Assembly: GCA_964546585.1 (NCBI GenBank)
Contig: CAZJKE010000013.1
Span: 1 to 44,745 of the forward strand
DNA: 44,745 bases
Direction of reading: 5' to 3'
From: CAZJKE01 sp964546585
GTDB taxonomy: Bacteria; Planctomycetota; Phycisphaerae; Phycisphaerales; SM1A02
Within the stretch, counting starts at the first letter, position 1, and every line of letters starts with the position of its first letter. Made by a program: the position numbers and the translations under genes. Under the pieces are notes generated by a model, which made no database searches, had not been told where the DNA came from, and was given only the letters and a program-made list of their open reading frames with translations. Positions 15,967-24,457 of this stretch are shown in pieces.

Positions 15967-17358
15967 ATGACAATATGCAGTAGCGCCAAGGTTTCAAGCA
16001 CACCATTCGTTGATGACTTCATGGCGATGGTCGTGGACCGAAGCCCGCACGAGCCGGAGTTTCACCAGGCCGTTCATGAAGTAGTCGTGTCGCTTGAGCC
16101 GGTCATGGACAGGCGGCCGCAATACGGCAAGGCCAGCATCCTCAAACGACTGATCGAGCCTGAGCGTGTCGTGCAGTTCAGGGTTCCGTGGGTCGATGAT
16201 GCCGGCGATGTCCAGATCAACCGGGGATACCGCGTTGCGTTCAACAGCGCAATCGGCCCGTACAAGGGCGGCCTTCGTTTCCATCCGACTGTCGACCTCA
16301 GCGTGCTGAAGTTCCTCGGCTTTGAGCAGATCTTCAAGAACAGCCTGACGACGCTGCCCATGGGCGGGGGCAAGGGTGGCGCAAACTTTGATCCCAAGGG
16401 CAGAAGCGACGGCGAAGTCATGCGATTCTGCCAGTCCTTCATGAGCGAACTCTTTCGGCACATCGGGCACAACACCGATGTTCCCGCTGGCGACATCGGC
16501 GTGGGTCCCCGCGAAATCGGATACCTTTTTGGCGAATACAAGAAACTCACTAACTCCTTCGTCGGCGCGCTCACAGGCCGTGGTCTGGAGTGGGGTGGCA
16601 GCATTCTTCGCCCCGAAGCAACGGGATACGGCTGCGTCTACTTCGGCTGTGAAATGCTTGCCGATGTAAACGACACGATCGAAGGCAAATCCTGCATTGT
16701 TTCCGGGTCGGGCAATGTGGCGCAGTACACCGCTGAGAAACTCATTGATCTCGGTGCCAAAGTGCTGACGCTTTCTGATTCCGGCGGGTGGATCTTCGAC
16801 GGAGACGGTATCTGCCGCGAGAAACTCGCTTGGCTGATGGAACTGAAAAACGATCGCCGTGGTCGCATCCACGAATTCGCAGAGCAATTTCCTTCCGCCC
16901 AGTTCCACCCCCGCGACGATTCGCTCGATCACAACCCAATGTGGTCGGTGCCTGCTGAGTGCGCGTTTCCCGCTGCGACGGAGAACGAGATCAACGGCAG
17001 GGACGCCTCGAACATGCTCGCTGGGGGTGTCATGCTGGTCAGTGAAGGGGCCAACATGCCCAGCGACTGCGATGCCCAGTCTACCTTCCTGGAAGCAGGC
17101 ATTCTCTACGGGCCGGCCAAGGCAGCCAACGCTGGAGGTGTCGCGGTGTCGGGTCTCGAAATGGCGCAGTCCAGCCAACGCGTCGCATGGACTCGGGAGG
17201 AGATCGACAAGAGGCTCCGCGAAATCATGCGTAGCATCCATGAGAAGTGCATCGACGCAGCCGCCGAGTTCGGCTGCGACCGAAACTATGTTCACGGGGC
17301 GAACATTGCTGGATTCGTCAAGGTTGCGGAAGCCATGATGGCGCAGGGCGTCGTCTGA
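15967..17358 (+). CDS. gdhA: NADP-type glutamate dehydrogenase
   Basis: A 463-residue enzyme interconverting 2-oxoglutarate plus ammonia and glutamate. Its length and sequence match the hexameric bacterial GdhA family: EPERVVQFRVPWVDD, the NRGYRVAFNSAIGPYKGG block, catalytic lysine at about residue 136 in MGGGKGG, PAGDIGVGPREIGYLFG, GSILRPEATGYG, and the coenzyme loop GSGNVAQYTAEKL. The NADP preference is inferred from the family. ATG 15967 is chosen because residues 12-30 align with the E. coli N-terminus; ATG 16021 would remove conserved sequence. Divergent from tyrA with 62 bases between the starts; glutamate is the amino donor for the aromatic transaminase step after TyrA. Confidence 0.93.
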   Translation: MTICSSAKVSSTPFVDDFMAMVVDRSPHEPEFHQAVHEVVVSLEPVMDRRPQYGKASILKRLIEPERVVQFRVPWVDDAGDVQINRGYRVAFNSAIGPYKGGLRFHPTVDLSVLKFLGFEQIFKNSLTTLPMGGGKGGANFDPKGRSDGEVMRFCQSFMSELFRHIGHNTDVPAGDIGVGPREIGYLFGEYKKLTNSFVGALTGRGLEWGGSILRPEATGYGCVYFGCEMLADVNDTIEGKSCIVSGSGNVAQYTAEKLIDLGAKVLTLSDSGGWIFDGDGICREKLAWLMELKNDRRGRIHEFAEQFPSAQFHPRDDSLDHNPMWSVPAECAFPAATENEINGRDASNMLAGGVMLVSEGANMPSDCDAQSTFLEAGILYGPAKAANAGGVAVSGLEMAQSSQRVAWTREEIDKRLREIMRSIHEKCIDAAAEFGCDRNYVHGANIAGFVKVAEAMMAQGVV

Positions 17359-17404
17359 GCGGCGTTGATTTTCAGCAGTTGCACGGTGATTCCAAGGGAT
17401 TTCG

Positions 17405-17518
17405 TGCTATAGTGATGTTCAGGTGGGGGGTCCGGGATCTTGGGAATGTAGCGAATTGAATTGGTGCGGGAAGGCACACACGCCGCCGTGCCACCGGAGC
17501 ATGCCTCCATTGACCATC
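17405..17518 (+). promoter_or_regulatory. Extended -10 promoter and ~100-nt leader
   Basis: TGCTATAGT (17405-17413) is a strong extended -10 element. No good -35 sits 17 bases upstream, which fits extended -10 use. A start near 17420 leaves a leader of about 100 bases before the ATG at 17519, unlike most operon-leading genes here. The leader is G-rich at first and contains GCGGGAAGGCACAC. I see no known riboswitch in it and only weak ribosome-site matches. Confidence 0.5.
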
Positions 17519-18145
17519 ATGCCAACACTTCAGTTTGGTGATCGTGTTCGCCACAACGCTCGTCCAGAGTGGGGTATCGGTGATGTTGTCAAGGTCGAAT
17601 CGGTTCATACCGATGGTCAGCCTGTCCCCCGCATCACTGTTCGATTTCCATCCGAAGGGCTGAAGGTACTCACCGGAGAAAGAACCCCGCTGGAACCCAT
17701 CGCCGAGAATCGTGCGACAGCAGGCGAAGGCGGCCTCCGTCGCCCGCCGATTGCGGAGATCGAGGATCTGGAACGATCAGGCATGACCACCGCGGTTGAG
17801 CGAAAGATCCAGGAGATGATGCTGGCGATTCCCCTCCCGTGCCGCGATGGGTTCAATGCACCAGAGTATCGATTGAAGCGAACACTCGACCTCTACCGCT
17901 TCGATCTGAGTGGTCGAGGGCTGATGGATTGGGCGATCATGCAGACCGGCATGCACGATCCGCTGACCCGGTTCAACCGAACCGAGTTGGAATCATGGCT
18001 GAAGCGATGGTCCTTGGAGCGCAACAATGTGCTCGCGGGCATCCTCAATGACATGCGGGACGACAAGCCGGCAGTCGATGCGATGCTCCGCTCCGCGCCA
18101 CCGTCTGCCCGCCGCGCGGTCGATCGCATCCGCAGCGGGCGTTGA
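17519..18145 (+). CDS. DUF3553-type N-terminal domain protein
   Basis: 208 residues. The N-terminus (LQFGDRVRHNARPEWGIGDV, through about residue 60) resembles the small SH3-like DUF3553 domain, which in other proteins follows UvrD-type helicases. The remaining 150 residues are helical and charged, with no motif I recognise (EYRLKRTLDLYRFDLSGRG; DPLTRFNRTELESWLKRW). It has no signal peptide. ATG 17519 is chosen because the domain begins directly after it; ATG 17501 is also possible. Function unknown; a nucleic-acid or protein-binding role is a guess from the domain. Confidence 0.7.
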   Translation: MPTLQFGDRVRHNARPEWGIGDVVKVESVHTDGQPVPRITVRFPSEGLKVLTGERTPLEPIAENRATAGEGGLRRPPIAEIEDLERSGMTTAVERKIQEMMLAIPLPCRDGFNAPEYRLKRTLDLYRFDLSGRGLMDWAIMQTGMHDPLTRFNRTELESWLKRWSLERNNVLAGILNDMRDDKPAVDAMLRSAPPSARRAVDRIRSGR

Positions 18146-18181
18146 CGCCTGGAAGGCTGCTCATCCGCAGCGGCCTGCTGG

Positions 18182-18499
18182 TCAGTCGGCCCCGTGTCCG
18201 CCGTAGTAATTGTCGTCTGAGTCGCGCCGCGGTGATCCATCCCGCCGAATCTGCTCAACCAACTTTCGAAGGTAGACATTTTCTCTGCGGGTCGCCTCCA
18301 GATCGAAGACGAGATACTTGACGCTCAACCGCAGGTAGTCCAGTGAGTCCTGCAACTGCGCCATGGATTCCTCGATGCGTGATCGCTGCTCGCGGCCTTG
18401 ATTGCAGAGTTCCTCAAGCGGCCGCCGATGCTCATCCGGCAGCGCTTGTACGTGGTCGATGAGTTCGCTCAAATGGCTCTCGATATGTCGCTCGTTCAT
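18182..18499 (-). CDS. Small coiled-coil protein, hypothetical
   Basis: 105 residues, almost wholly helical and charged. Heptad-like stretches (IEESMAQLQDSLDYLRLSV; LEATRRENVYLRKLVEQI) predict a coiled coil, and the tail is polar and Asp/Gly/Tyr-rich. I do not recognise the family. ATG 18499 is chosen because the helices begin there; an in-frame GTG 18 bases upstream is possible. The open frame continues to 18628, but that part looks like non-coding upstream sequence. The end is convergent with the DUF3553-type gene, 36 bases away. Confidence 0.6.
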   Translation of the reverse strand: MNERHIESHLSELIDHVQALPDEHRRPLEELCNQGREQRSRIEESMAQLQDSLDYLRLSVKYLVFDLEATRRENVYLRKLVEQIRRDGSPRRDSDDNYYGGHGAD

Positions 18500-18680
18500 C
18501 TCTCTTGCCTCGCTCTCTGTCACTTCTTCAGATGGGGTGGCTACTCTCCAATGGCCACGCCGTAACCCTGCGCCGGTTTTTGCTGATGTCCACTGCGAGG
18601 AGCGGATTGCTGGTGGAAATAGCGCCATGAGCGATGCTCTCGGACCTTCCCCGTTCGGTCTGTAGCGGCTGGGCAGGTCG

Positions 18681-18693
18681 TAGAATGTTTCTC
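18681..18693 (+). promoter_or_regulatory. Putative -10 and AGAA-N3-TTCT repeat before SRAP gene
   Basis: TAGAAT (18681-18686) ends 7 bases before the ATG at 18694, giving a leaderless or near-leaderless message. Overlapping it is a short inverted repeat AGAA-TGT-TTCT (18682-18692), well placed for a repressor to block polymerase. It does not match the E. coli, Bacillus or alphaproteobacterial LexA boxes. No clear -35 is seen. Confidence 0.4.
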
Positions 18694-19362
18694 ATGTGCG
18701 GCCGATTCCTGCTCACCACACCTGCCGATATCATTGCCGAGGCATTTGGACTCGCCGAGACGGTGCATGTTGATCCTCGCTACAACATTGCGCCGACCCA
18801 GGAGGCGGCTGTCGTTCGAAGCGAGGGCGATCTGCGCAGGCTTTCCATGCTCCGCTGGGGCCTTGTACCGAGGTGGTCGAAGGACATCGCAATCGGCAAT
18901 CGGATGATCAACGCCCGCAGCGAGACGGTCGCCGAGAAGCCCTCGTTTCGCGACGCCTTTCGAAAACGCCGTTGCCTGGTGCCGGCGAGCGGGTTCTATG
19001 AGTGGCAGAAGACGACATCCGGCAAGCAGCCCATGTGCATCGAGATGGCCGATAGCGGGGTGTTTGCCATGGCCGGGTTGTGGGAGCGTTGGGAAGGGGG
19101 CCAATCGCCGCTGGAGACTTTCACCATTCTCACGACCGAACCCAACGAACTTTGCGCCCCGATTCACAACCGAATGCCGGTCATTGTTCCTCGGCATGCG
19201 TGGGGCCGGTGGCTGGACCCTGCGAAGGATGCGTCAGCCATTTTGTGCCCCTATTCTGGGGACATGCGTGCCTTCGGCGTTTCGCGGCATGTCAACAGCC
19301 CCACCAATGACGATCCATCGTGTCTTGCACGCGATGAGGGGACACGCAATCCGGGCCCTTGA
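18694..19362 (+). CDS. SRAP (YedK/HMCES-like) abasic-site protein
   Basis: 222 residues, matching the SRAP family length. The family forms a covalent link between Cys2 and abasic sites in single-stranded DNA, shielding them from cleavage. All key residues are visible: Cys2 (MCGRF), Asn73 (MINARSE), Glu103 (FYEW) and His158 (IHNRMP). The start is fixed because Cys must be residue 2. The gene sits 31 bases before imuA, in a block with imuB and dnaE2. Association of SRAP genes with SOS and mutasome genes is known in bacteria. Its product probably protects lesions met by the error-prone polymerase. Confidence 0.92.
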   Translation: MCGRFLLTTPADIIAEAFGLAETVHVDPRYNIAPTQEAAVVRSEGDLRRLSMLRWGLVPRWSKDIAIGNRMINARSETVAEKPSFRDAFRKRRCLVPASGFYEWQKTTSGKQPMCIEMADSGVFAMAGLWERWEGGQSPLETFTILTTEPNELCAPIHNRMPVIVPRHAWGRWLDPAKDASAILCPYSGDMRAFGVSRHVNSPTNDDPSCLARDEGTRNPGP

Positions 19363-19393
19363 CAGGAACCAAACAAAACCCTAACATGCATCC
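19359..19393 (+). promoter_or_regulatory. Consensus promoter of imuA, leaderless
   Basis: TTGACA (19359-19364), a 17-base spacer and TAACAT (19382-19387), then 6 bases, then the ATG at 19394. This is the strongest sigma-70-type promoter in the window, and it places the transcript start at or next to the ATG. The -35 overlaps the last codon and stop of the SRAP gene. The spacer is A/C-rich (GGAACCAAACAAAACCC), with GAAC followed 7 bases later by AACC. That is only a partial match to the GAAC-N7-GAAC LexA box of Alphaproteobacteria. Confidence 0.7.
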
Positions 19394-20173
19394 ATGCGAT
19401 GGATTGATCGACCAGCGGACCCTCCGCGGCAGATGTCCTGTGGACTGGCTGCGGTGGACAGCCTGCTCGCAGGCGGCTTGGTGGTGGGCGGTGTTCATGA
19501 GTGTGCCGCGGCGTGGCCGCCGCTGTCGATCGTGACGCACCTGGCGGATCGCCTGCGAGGCAACGGTACTGTGCTCTGGCTTGGCAGCTGGTGTTGGCCG
19601 GACGCAGGCGTGCTTTACAAAGCCTTTCCGGGTCTGATGCGTGCGAGCCTGCGTGTGCAGGCACCAGACAGCGCATCGTGGTGGTGGGCTGCGGAGGTCG
19701 CCGCGCAGAGCGGCGCAACGGTCATTCTCGATGGTCGCAGGATGCCGATGACCGCCAGTCGCCGCCTGCATCTGGCCGCAACCGACAGCGCCGTGTTTGT
19801 GCTTTGCACGCTGGACGACCTGCACCGTCGCTCGGCGGCGACGACGCGGTGGCGCATCGCACCAGTGCCGAATGAGAGGTGCCCGCGCTGGGCCATGACA
19901 CTGCAGCGAGCCAAGGGACGTCAACCCTTGGCAGGCAGCGTCGAAACCCTGCCCCGGGTGGAGGTGGAATGGGATCATGAAACGCACGGCCTGCGTGTGG
20001 TTACCCCACATGCCCACGGATCTTGTGCGGCGAAGAGCCGCGAACCGGACATGTCCGATCGTCACCATCGATGTGACAGCGGGGCGCCGCATCGTGGCCT
20101 CGTCATGCGCAGCGGCGCAGAAGGCGGGCATCACGCCCGGCATGACGCTTGCGCACGCCCGGGCGCTGGTTGA
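19394..20173 (+). CDS. imuA: ImuA-like mutasome protein, no P-loop
   Basis: 259 residues; the recognisable part is about the first 200. It resembles ImuA (RecA/SulA-like) proteins that recruit ImuB and DnaE2: SCGLAAVDSLLAGGLVVGGVHE at the start and VEVEWDHETHGLRV near residue 190. The Walker A lysine is absent: the loop after GGVHE reads CAAAWPP instead of G-x4-GK. ATP binding is therefore unlikely. The frame runs on for 197 bases into imuB. Those last ~65 residues are His/Arg/Gly-rich and unlike ImuA tails, so they are probably an accidental extension. The position before imuB and dnaE2 makes the assignment secure despite weak sequence. Confidence 0.8.
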   Translation: MRWIDRPADPPRQMSCGLAAVDSLLAGGLVVGGVHECAAAWPPLSIVTHLADRLRGNGTVLWLGSWCWPDAGVLYKAFPGLMRASLRVQAPDSASWWWAAEVAAQSGATVILDGRRMPMTASRRLHLAATDSAVFVLCTLDDLHRRSAATTRWRIAPVPNERCPRWAMTLQRAKGRQPLAGSVETLPRVEVEWDHETHGLRVVTPHAHGSCAAKSREPDMSDRHHRCDSGAPHRGLVMRSGAEGGHHARHDACARPGAG

Positions 20174-21392
20174 AGATCTGTTCGACACGCCGCACTGTCC
20201 CCGCCGCAATGGGCGATCACTCCGCGCACTGGCACAGTGGATGCACCGGTTTTCACCGAAGGTCGCCGTATGCGGTGATGATGCGGTGCTGCTGGATCTA
20301 TCCGGCATGGAGCGATTGCACCCCGATCTGCAGGCGTATGGCGACTCGATGGTGCGGACCCTTGCATCGATGGGGTTCGCCGCCCGCTGCGCAGTCGCAT
20401 CCACGGCGCGATGCGCAGAAGCCGTTGCTCGCTTCAGCGGGCACACATGCACCGTGGTGAGAGATGGTCAGGAAGAGCACGCCATGGCGCCGCTGCCCCT
20501 TGCCGTGATCCATGGTGACGACACGGGGTTGTTTTCGGATATCGGCGCTCGGACTGTGGATGATCTGCGCCACCTTGACCGCGGCGAACTTGCCGATCGT
20601 CTTGGCGCCATGTCACGCACGCCATCGAATGACGCGGTGCCGCATGAGCAACCGTTGCTTGTCTCACGGCAGTTCGACGGGCCAGTCCTCGACCACCAGA
20701 GCATCGCGATGACGGTATGTGGGCTGCTGGAGAGACTGTGTAAGGAATTGGCCTCTCGCGGCGAAGGGGTGTTGCACCTGGTGATCCGCTTCGAGCGTGT
20801 TGATGCCGAGGCGGTGACGGAAACCATCGGACTGACGCGGCCGAGCCGTGATGCAACGCACCTCTGGCACCTGCTGCAGCCGGTTGTCGAATCGGTTCAT
20901 CTTGGCTTTGGCGTGGAAGCCATCAGCGCAGGTGCTCGCCGCGCCGGTCGACTTCGGCACGAACAGCACACACTTCCCGGTCGAAACGAACCGCCGGCTC
21001 CGGATGCCGCTGCGTTGCTCGACCGGCTTCGCGCTCGTCTTGGTGACGCTGCGGCGGAGCCCATGCCGCAGAAGGAGCGAACGCCGCATGACGCCAGGCC
21101 GTTGCTGCACCTGCACCCGCCACAGTCGATCGCAGTTGCCTGCGACGGCACATTCCATCAGCGACCGTGTCGCATGCGATGGAACGGCCGCGACAGGCGC
21201 ATCATTACCTGCCGCGGTCCGCGGCGGGTTGCTTCGCGGTGGTGGCGATGCTTGCGGGAGGACGGACCTGTGCGCTGGCGCGACCTCGCTTCGACAGAGC
21301 ATTTTCAGGTGCAGTGCGAGGGCGGCCAGTGGGTATGGATCACTCGAAACCGCACGACCGGGCAGTGGCATGTGGAAGGGGTCTGGAGTTGA
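19977..21392 (+). CDS. imuB: ImuB, inactive Y-family polymerase homologue
   Basis: 471 residues. It keeps the Y-family fold but lacks the catalytic acidic residues: where DinB has DMDAFF, this has CVWLPHMP, as is normal in ImuB. It would act as an adaptor linking the beta clamp, ImuA and DnaE2 at lesions. The C-terminal ~80 residues match the ImuB-specific module (CRMRWNGRDRRIITCRGPRRV, WWR, FQVQCEGGQWVWI). ATG 19977 begins the conserved N-terminus, so the long overlap with imuA is real at sequence level. Its TGA overlaps the TTG start of dnaE2. Confidence 0.9.
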   Translation: MKRTACVWLPHMPTDLVRRRAANRTCPIVTIDVTAGRRIVASSCAAAQKAGITPGMTLAHARALVEDLFDTPHCPRRNGRSLRALAQWMHRFSPKVAVCGDDAVLLDLSGMERLHPDLQAYGDSMVRTLASMGFAARCAVASTARCAEAVARFSGHTCTVVRDGQEEHAMAPLPLAVIHGDDTGLFSDIGARTVDDLRHLDRGELADRLGAMSRTPSNDAVPHEQPLLVSRQFDGPVLDHQSIAMTVCGLLERLCKELASRGEGVLHLVIRFERVDAEAVTETIGLTRPSRDATHLWHLLQPVVESVHLGFGVEAISAGARRAGRLRHEQHTLPGRNEPPAPDAAALLDRLRARLGDAAAEPMPQKERTPHDARPLLHLHPPQSIAVACDGTFHQRPCRMRWNGRDRRIITCRGPRRVASRWWRCLREDGPVRWRDLASTEHFQVQCEGGQWVWITRNRTTGQWHVEGVWS

Positions 21393-24300
21393 TTGCCGAA
21401 CTTGAGATCACATCGAACTTCACCTTTCTCACCGGCGCAAGTCACCCAGACGAACTGGTTGAGCAGGCTGTACTGCTCGGCTACGCGGCGATCGGGATTG
21501 CCGATGAAAACACCGTCGCCGGCGTTGTTCGCGGACATGTTGCGGCCAGAGAATACGATCTGCAATTCCTCCCCGGGGCGGCGATCCGCTTGCGAGATAC
21601 ACCGCTACGGTTGTTGCTCTACCCGGAAAGCCGCCGCGGCTGGGCAAACCTGTGCAGTTTGATTACCCGTGGACGCATGCGAGCGGACAAGGGGTCGTGT
21701 CATCTGCTTCTGCAGGATGTCATCGATCTGCACGCGGACATGCTTGCCATTGTGAGTGATGTGGATGGTGCCGCAATGGAGATACTGCGGGACAGGTTTG
21801 ATGACGATCGCATCTCGCTTGGTGTTCGCCAACTCTACGGCGAGGATGACGGTGCGCATCTGATCTCGATGGAGCGCGTGTCGCGTGCGTTCGACATGCC
21901 GCTTGTTGCTCTTGGCGATGTGCACTATCACCTGCCGCGTCGCCGGGTGTTGCAGGATGTGCTTGCGTGCATTCGTGTTGGGTGTACGCTTGAGGAGGCG
22001 CGGCACTTGTATCCAAATGCGGAGCGGTATCTGAAGCCACCGGAAGAGGTTCGCAGGTTGTTTTCCACTGTTCCGGTGGCGGGGCCGGGGGCAATTGAGC
22101 GAGGTTTGGCGATTGCCGAGCGAGCGTCCGGTTTCTCACTTGATCAGTTGCGGTACGAGTACCCATCGGTTGGCGAACACCCGGATACCGCGCTTCGAAC
22201 GGCGACATTTGCAGGCGCGGCTCGCCGCTACGGGGGGACAGTTCCGCCGCGTGTGTGCAGCATGCTCGAACACGAATTGTCACTGATTACCGAATTGTCC
22301 TACGCGCCATATTTTCTGACCGTGTATGAGGTGGTCAGATTTGCTCGTGGCCGCGGCATCCTCTGTCAAGGCCGCGGCGCGGCGGCGAACTCGGCGGTGT
22401 GTTATTGCCTGGGCATGACCGAGGTCGACCCAGAGCGGTCAAACCTGCTCTTCGAGCGATTCATCAGCCGCGAGCGGGGTGAGCCTCCTGACATCGACAT
22501 TGACTTCGAGCATGAGCGCCGCGAAGAAGTTATTCAACACATCTACGAGCGGTACGGCCGCGACCGCGCGGCGTTGACGGCTGTCATCATCACCTACAGG
22601 TGGCGTAGTGCCATTCGCGATGTCGGCAAGGCTTTGGGGTTGTCGCTTGATTGCGTGGAGAAACTCGCCAAGTCGGTGGATTGGTGGACGGTACGGACGG
22701 CTCGTCCACGTGTGGAGGAGGCGGGTGTGCGGGAAGATGACCCGCTTATTGCGATGGCCGTATCACTTGCGACCGATCTTCTGGGGTTTCCGCGGCATCT
22801 CTCGCAGCATCCTGGCGGATTTGTCATTACCCGCAGTCCGTTGCACGAACTGGTGCCGATCGAAAATGCCGCGATGCCCATGCGTTCGGTCATCGAATGG
22901 GACAAGGACGACATTGACGCGATGGGCATGCTCAAGATCGATGTGCTTGGCCTCGGTATTCTCAGTTGCATCCGCAAGTGCATGGAGATGGTGGGTGGTG
23001 GCATGGCACTGGCATCGATTCCACCAGAGGAGATAGCGGTCTACGACATGTTGTGCAGGGCTGATACGGTCGGGGTGTTTCAGGTCGAATCACGGGCGCA
23101 GATGAACATGCTGCCACGGCTGCGACCAAGGTGTTTCTACGACATTGTCATTGAGATTGCACTGGTACGTCCCGGACCGATTCAGGGTGACATGGTGCAT
23201 CCGTATCTGCGGCGGCGGAGTGGTCGCGAGTCCATTGAGTATCCGAACGAGGATGTGCGGCATGTGCTGGAGCGAACACTTGGCGTGCCACTCTTCCAGG
23301 AACAGGCGATGGCGCTGGCAATGGTGGCAGGGGGGTTCACCGCCGAGGAGGCCGATGAACTTCGCCGGGCGATGGCTGCCTGGAAGCGTCGCGGCAGCCG
23401 CATGACGCACATGGTCGAGAAGTTGGTTTCCGGCATGCAGGTGCGGGGATACGAGCAGGAATTCATCGATCGGTGTGTCCGCCAGGTGCACGGTTTCAGT
23501 GAGTATGGGTTTCCGGAATCGCACGCGGCGAGCTTTGCGTTGCTCGTCTACGCCTCGGCGTGGCTGCGGTGTCATTATCCAGCGGCGTATGCTGCTGCGA
23601 TCCTGAACAGTCAGCCGATGGGGTTCTACGCTCCGGCGCAGATCGTGCGAGATGCGGCAGATCATGGCGTCGAAGTTCGCGGTGTCGATGTCAATTACAG
23701 TTCGTGGGATGCGTGTCTTGAAGATGGCTCGCTGCGACTTGGCATGCGGCAGGTGCGCAGGTTGCGTGAGGAGGAGGCCCGTCGTATTGCGTGGGCGGTT
23801 CGCAAGGAAGGTCGGTTCACGACGGTGACGGCGCTCTGGCGTGCGAGCGGGGTGCGTGTGCGGAGTCTGCGGCACCTTGCGAGGGCCGACGCATTTGGTT
23901 CGATGGGGCTGTCGCGGCAGCAGGCGATCTGGTCGATTGCCCGTTTTCGTGATGCGCCGTGTCCGTTGTTTGATGGATGTGAGCAGAAAGACGGCGAACG
24001 CTCAAGGCTTCCGGGTGTGCATGCAGTTGATGAAGTTGCGAGGGACTACGCATCTGTTGGCTTGTCATTGCGAGGACATCCAATGGAGTTTGTGCGAGGT
24101 GAACTTGACGCGAGTGGTGTGCAGCGGTGTGAGGTATTCGGAGATGCGAACAGGTGCGCCGATGGAGACGAAGTTTCTGTTGCGGGGATGGTGTTGCTTC
24201 GTCAGCGGCCGGCGACGGCGAAGGGTCTGATCTTCATGACTATCGAGGACGAGAGCGGCAGCGCGAACATCATGGTGCGGCCGCAGGTGTACGAGCGGTA

Positions 24301-24457
24301 TCGCCGCGAGGCTCGGCACGCGGCGGTGGTGATTGTGCATGGGCGCGTGCAGCGCGAAGGAGTCGTTACCCATCTGATTGCCTCGCGTTTCAGAACAGTA
24401 CGCGGAGGATTCCCCAGAGGAACGCAAGGGAGACGATCGCGACGAGCACGATCATGA
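21389..24457 (+). CDS. dnaE2: Error-prone DNA polymerase III alpha subunit DnaE2
   Basis: 1022 residues from TTG 21389, close to the usual 1030-1080. An N-terminal PHP-type domain (ELEITSNFTFLTGASHPDEL) precedes the C-family polymerase core with catalytic Asp368, Asp370 and Asp372 in PPDIDIDFEH, the GRGAAANSAVCYCLG block, and LFQEQAMALAMVAGG. A C-terminal OB fold follows (VSVAGMVLLRQRPATAKGL, FMTIEDESG). DnaE2 carries out translesion and mutagenic synthesis with ImuA and ImuB. The TTG is chosen because homologues start there and it overlaps the imuB stop by 4 bases; upstream in-frame ATGs lie inside imuB. The last ~20 residues are Arg/Gly-rich and overlap the opposite gene by 68 bases. Confidence 0.93.
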   Translation: MIAELEITSNFTFLTGASHPDELVEQAVLLGYAAIGIADENTVAGVVRGHVAAREYDLQFLPGAAIRLRDTPLRLLLYPESRRGWANLCSLITRGRMRADKGSCHLLLQDVIDLHADMLAIVSDVDGAAMEILRDRFDDDRISLGVRQLYGEDDGAHLISMERVSRAFDMPLVALGDVHYHLPRRRVLQDVLACIRVGCTLEEARHLYPNAERYLKPPEEVRRLFSTVPVAGPGAIERGLAIAERASGFSLDQLRYEYPSVGEHPDTALRTATFAGAARRYGGTVPPRVCSMLEHELSLITELSYAPYFLTVYEVVRFARGRGILCQGRGAAANSAVCYCLGMTEVDPERSNLLFERFISRERGEPPDIDIDFEHERREEVIQHIYERYGRDRAALTAVIITYRWRSAIRDVGKALGLSLDCVEKLAKSVDWWTVRTARPRVEEAGVREDDPLIAMAVSLATDLLGFPRHLSQHPGGFVITRSPLHELVPIENAAMPMRSVIEWDKDDIDAMGMLKIDVLGLGILSCIRKCMEMVGGGMALASIPPEEIAVYDMLCRADTVGVFQVESRAQMNMLPRLRPRCFYDIVIEIALVRPGPIQGDMVHPYLRRRSGRESIEYPNEDVRHVLERTLGVPLFQEQAMALAMVAGGFTAEEADELRRAMAAWKRRGSRMTHMVEKLVSGMQVRGYEQEFIDRCVRQVHGFSEYGFPESHAASFALLVYASAWLRCHYPAAYAAAILNSQPMGFYAPAQIVRDAADHGVEVRGVDVNYSSWDACLEDGSLRLGMRQVRRLREEEARRIAWAVRKEGRFTTVTALWRASGVRVRSLRHLARADAFGSMGLSRQQAIWSIARFRDAPCPLFDGCEQKDGERSRLPGVHAVDEVARDYASVGLSLRGHPMEFVRGELDASGVQRCEVFGDANRCADGDEVSVAGMVLLRQRPATAKGLIFMTIEDESGSANIMVRPQVYERYRREARHAAVVIVHGRVQREGVVTHLIASRFRTVRGGFPRGTQGRRSRRARS

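Noticed and set aside
15994..17295. 433-codon open frame antisense to gdhA
   Set aside because: Shadow of a GC-rich gene; gdhA motifs are intact on the other strand and the antisense product has no recognisable family.
18154..18170. Hairpin GGCTGC/GCAGC between convergent genes as terminator
   Set aside because: The stem is short and no T run follows on either strand.
21167..21388. Longer dnaE2 start at ATG 21167
   Set aside because: It would lie wholly inside imuB and add about 74 residues with no family match; TTG 21389 overlaps the imuB stop and fits homologues.
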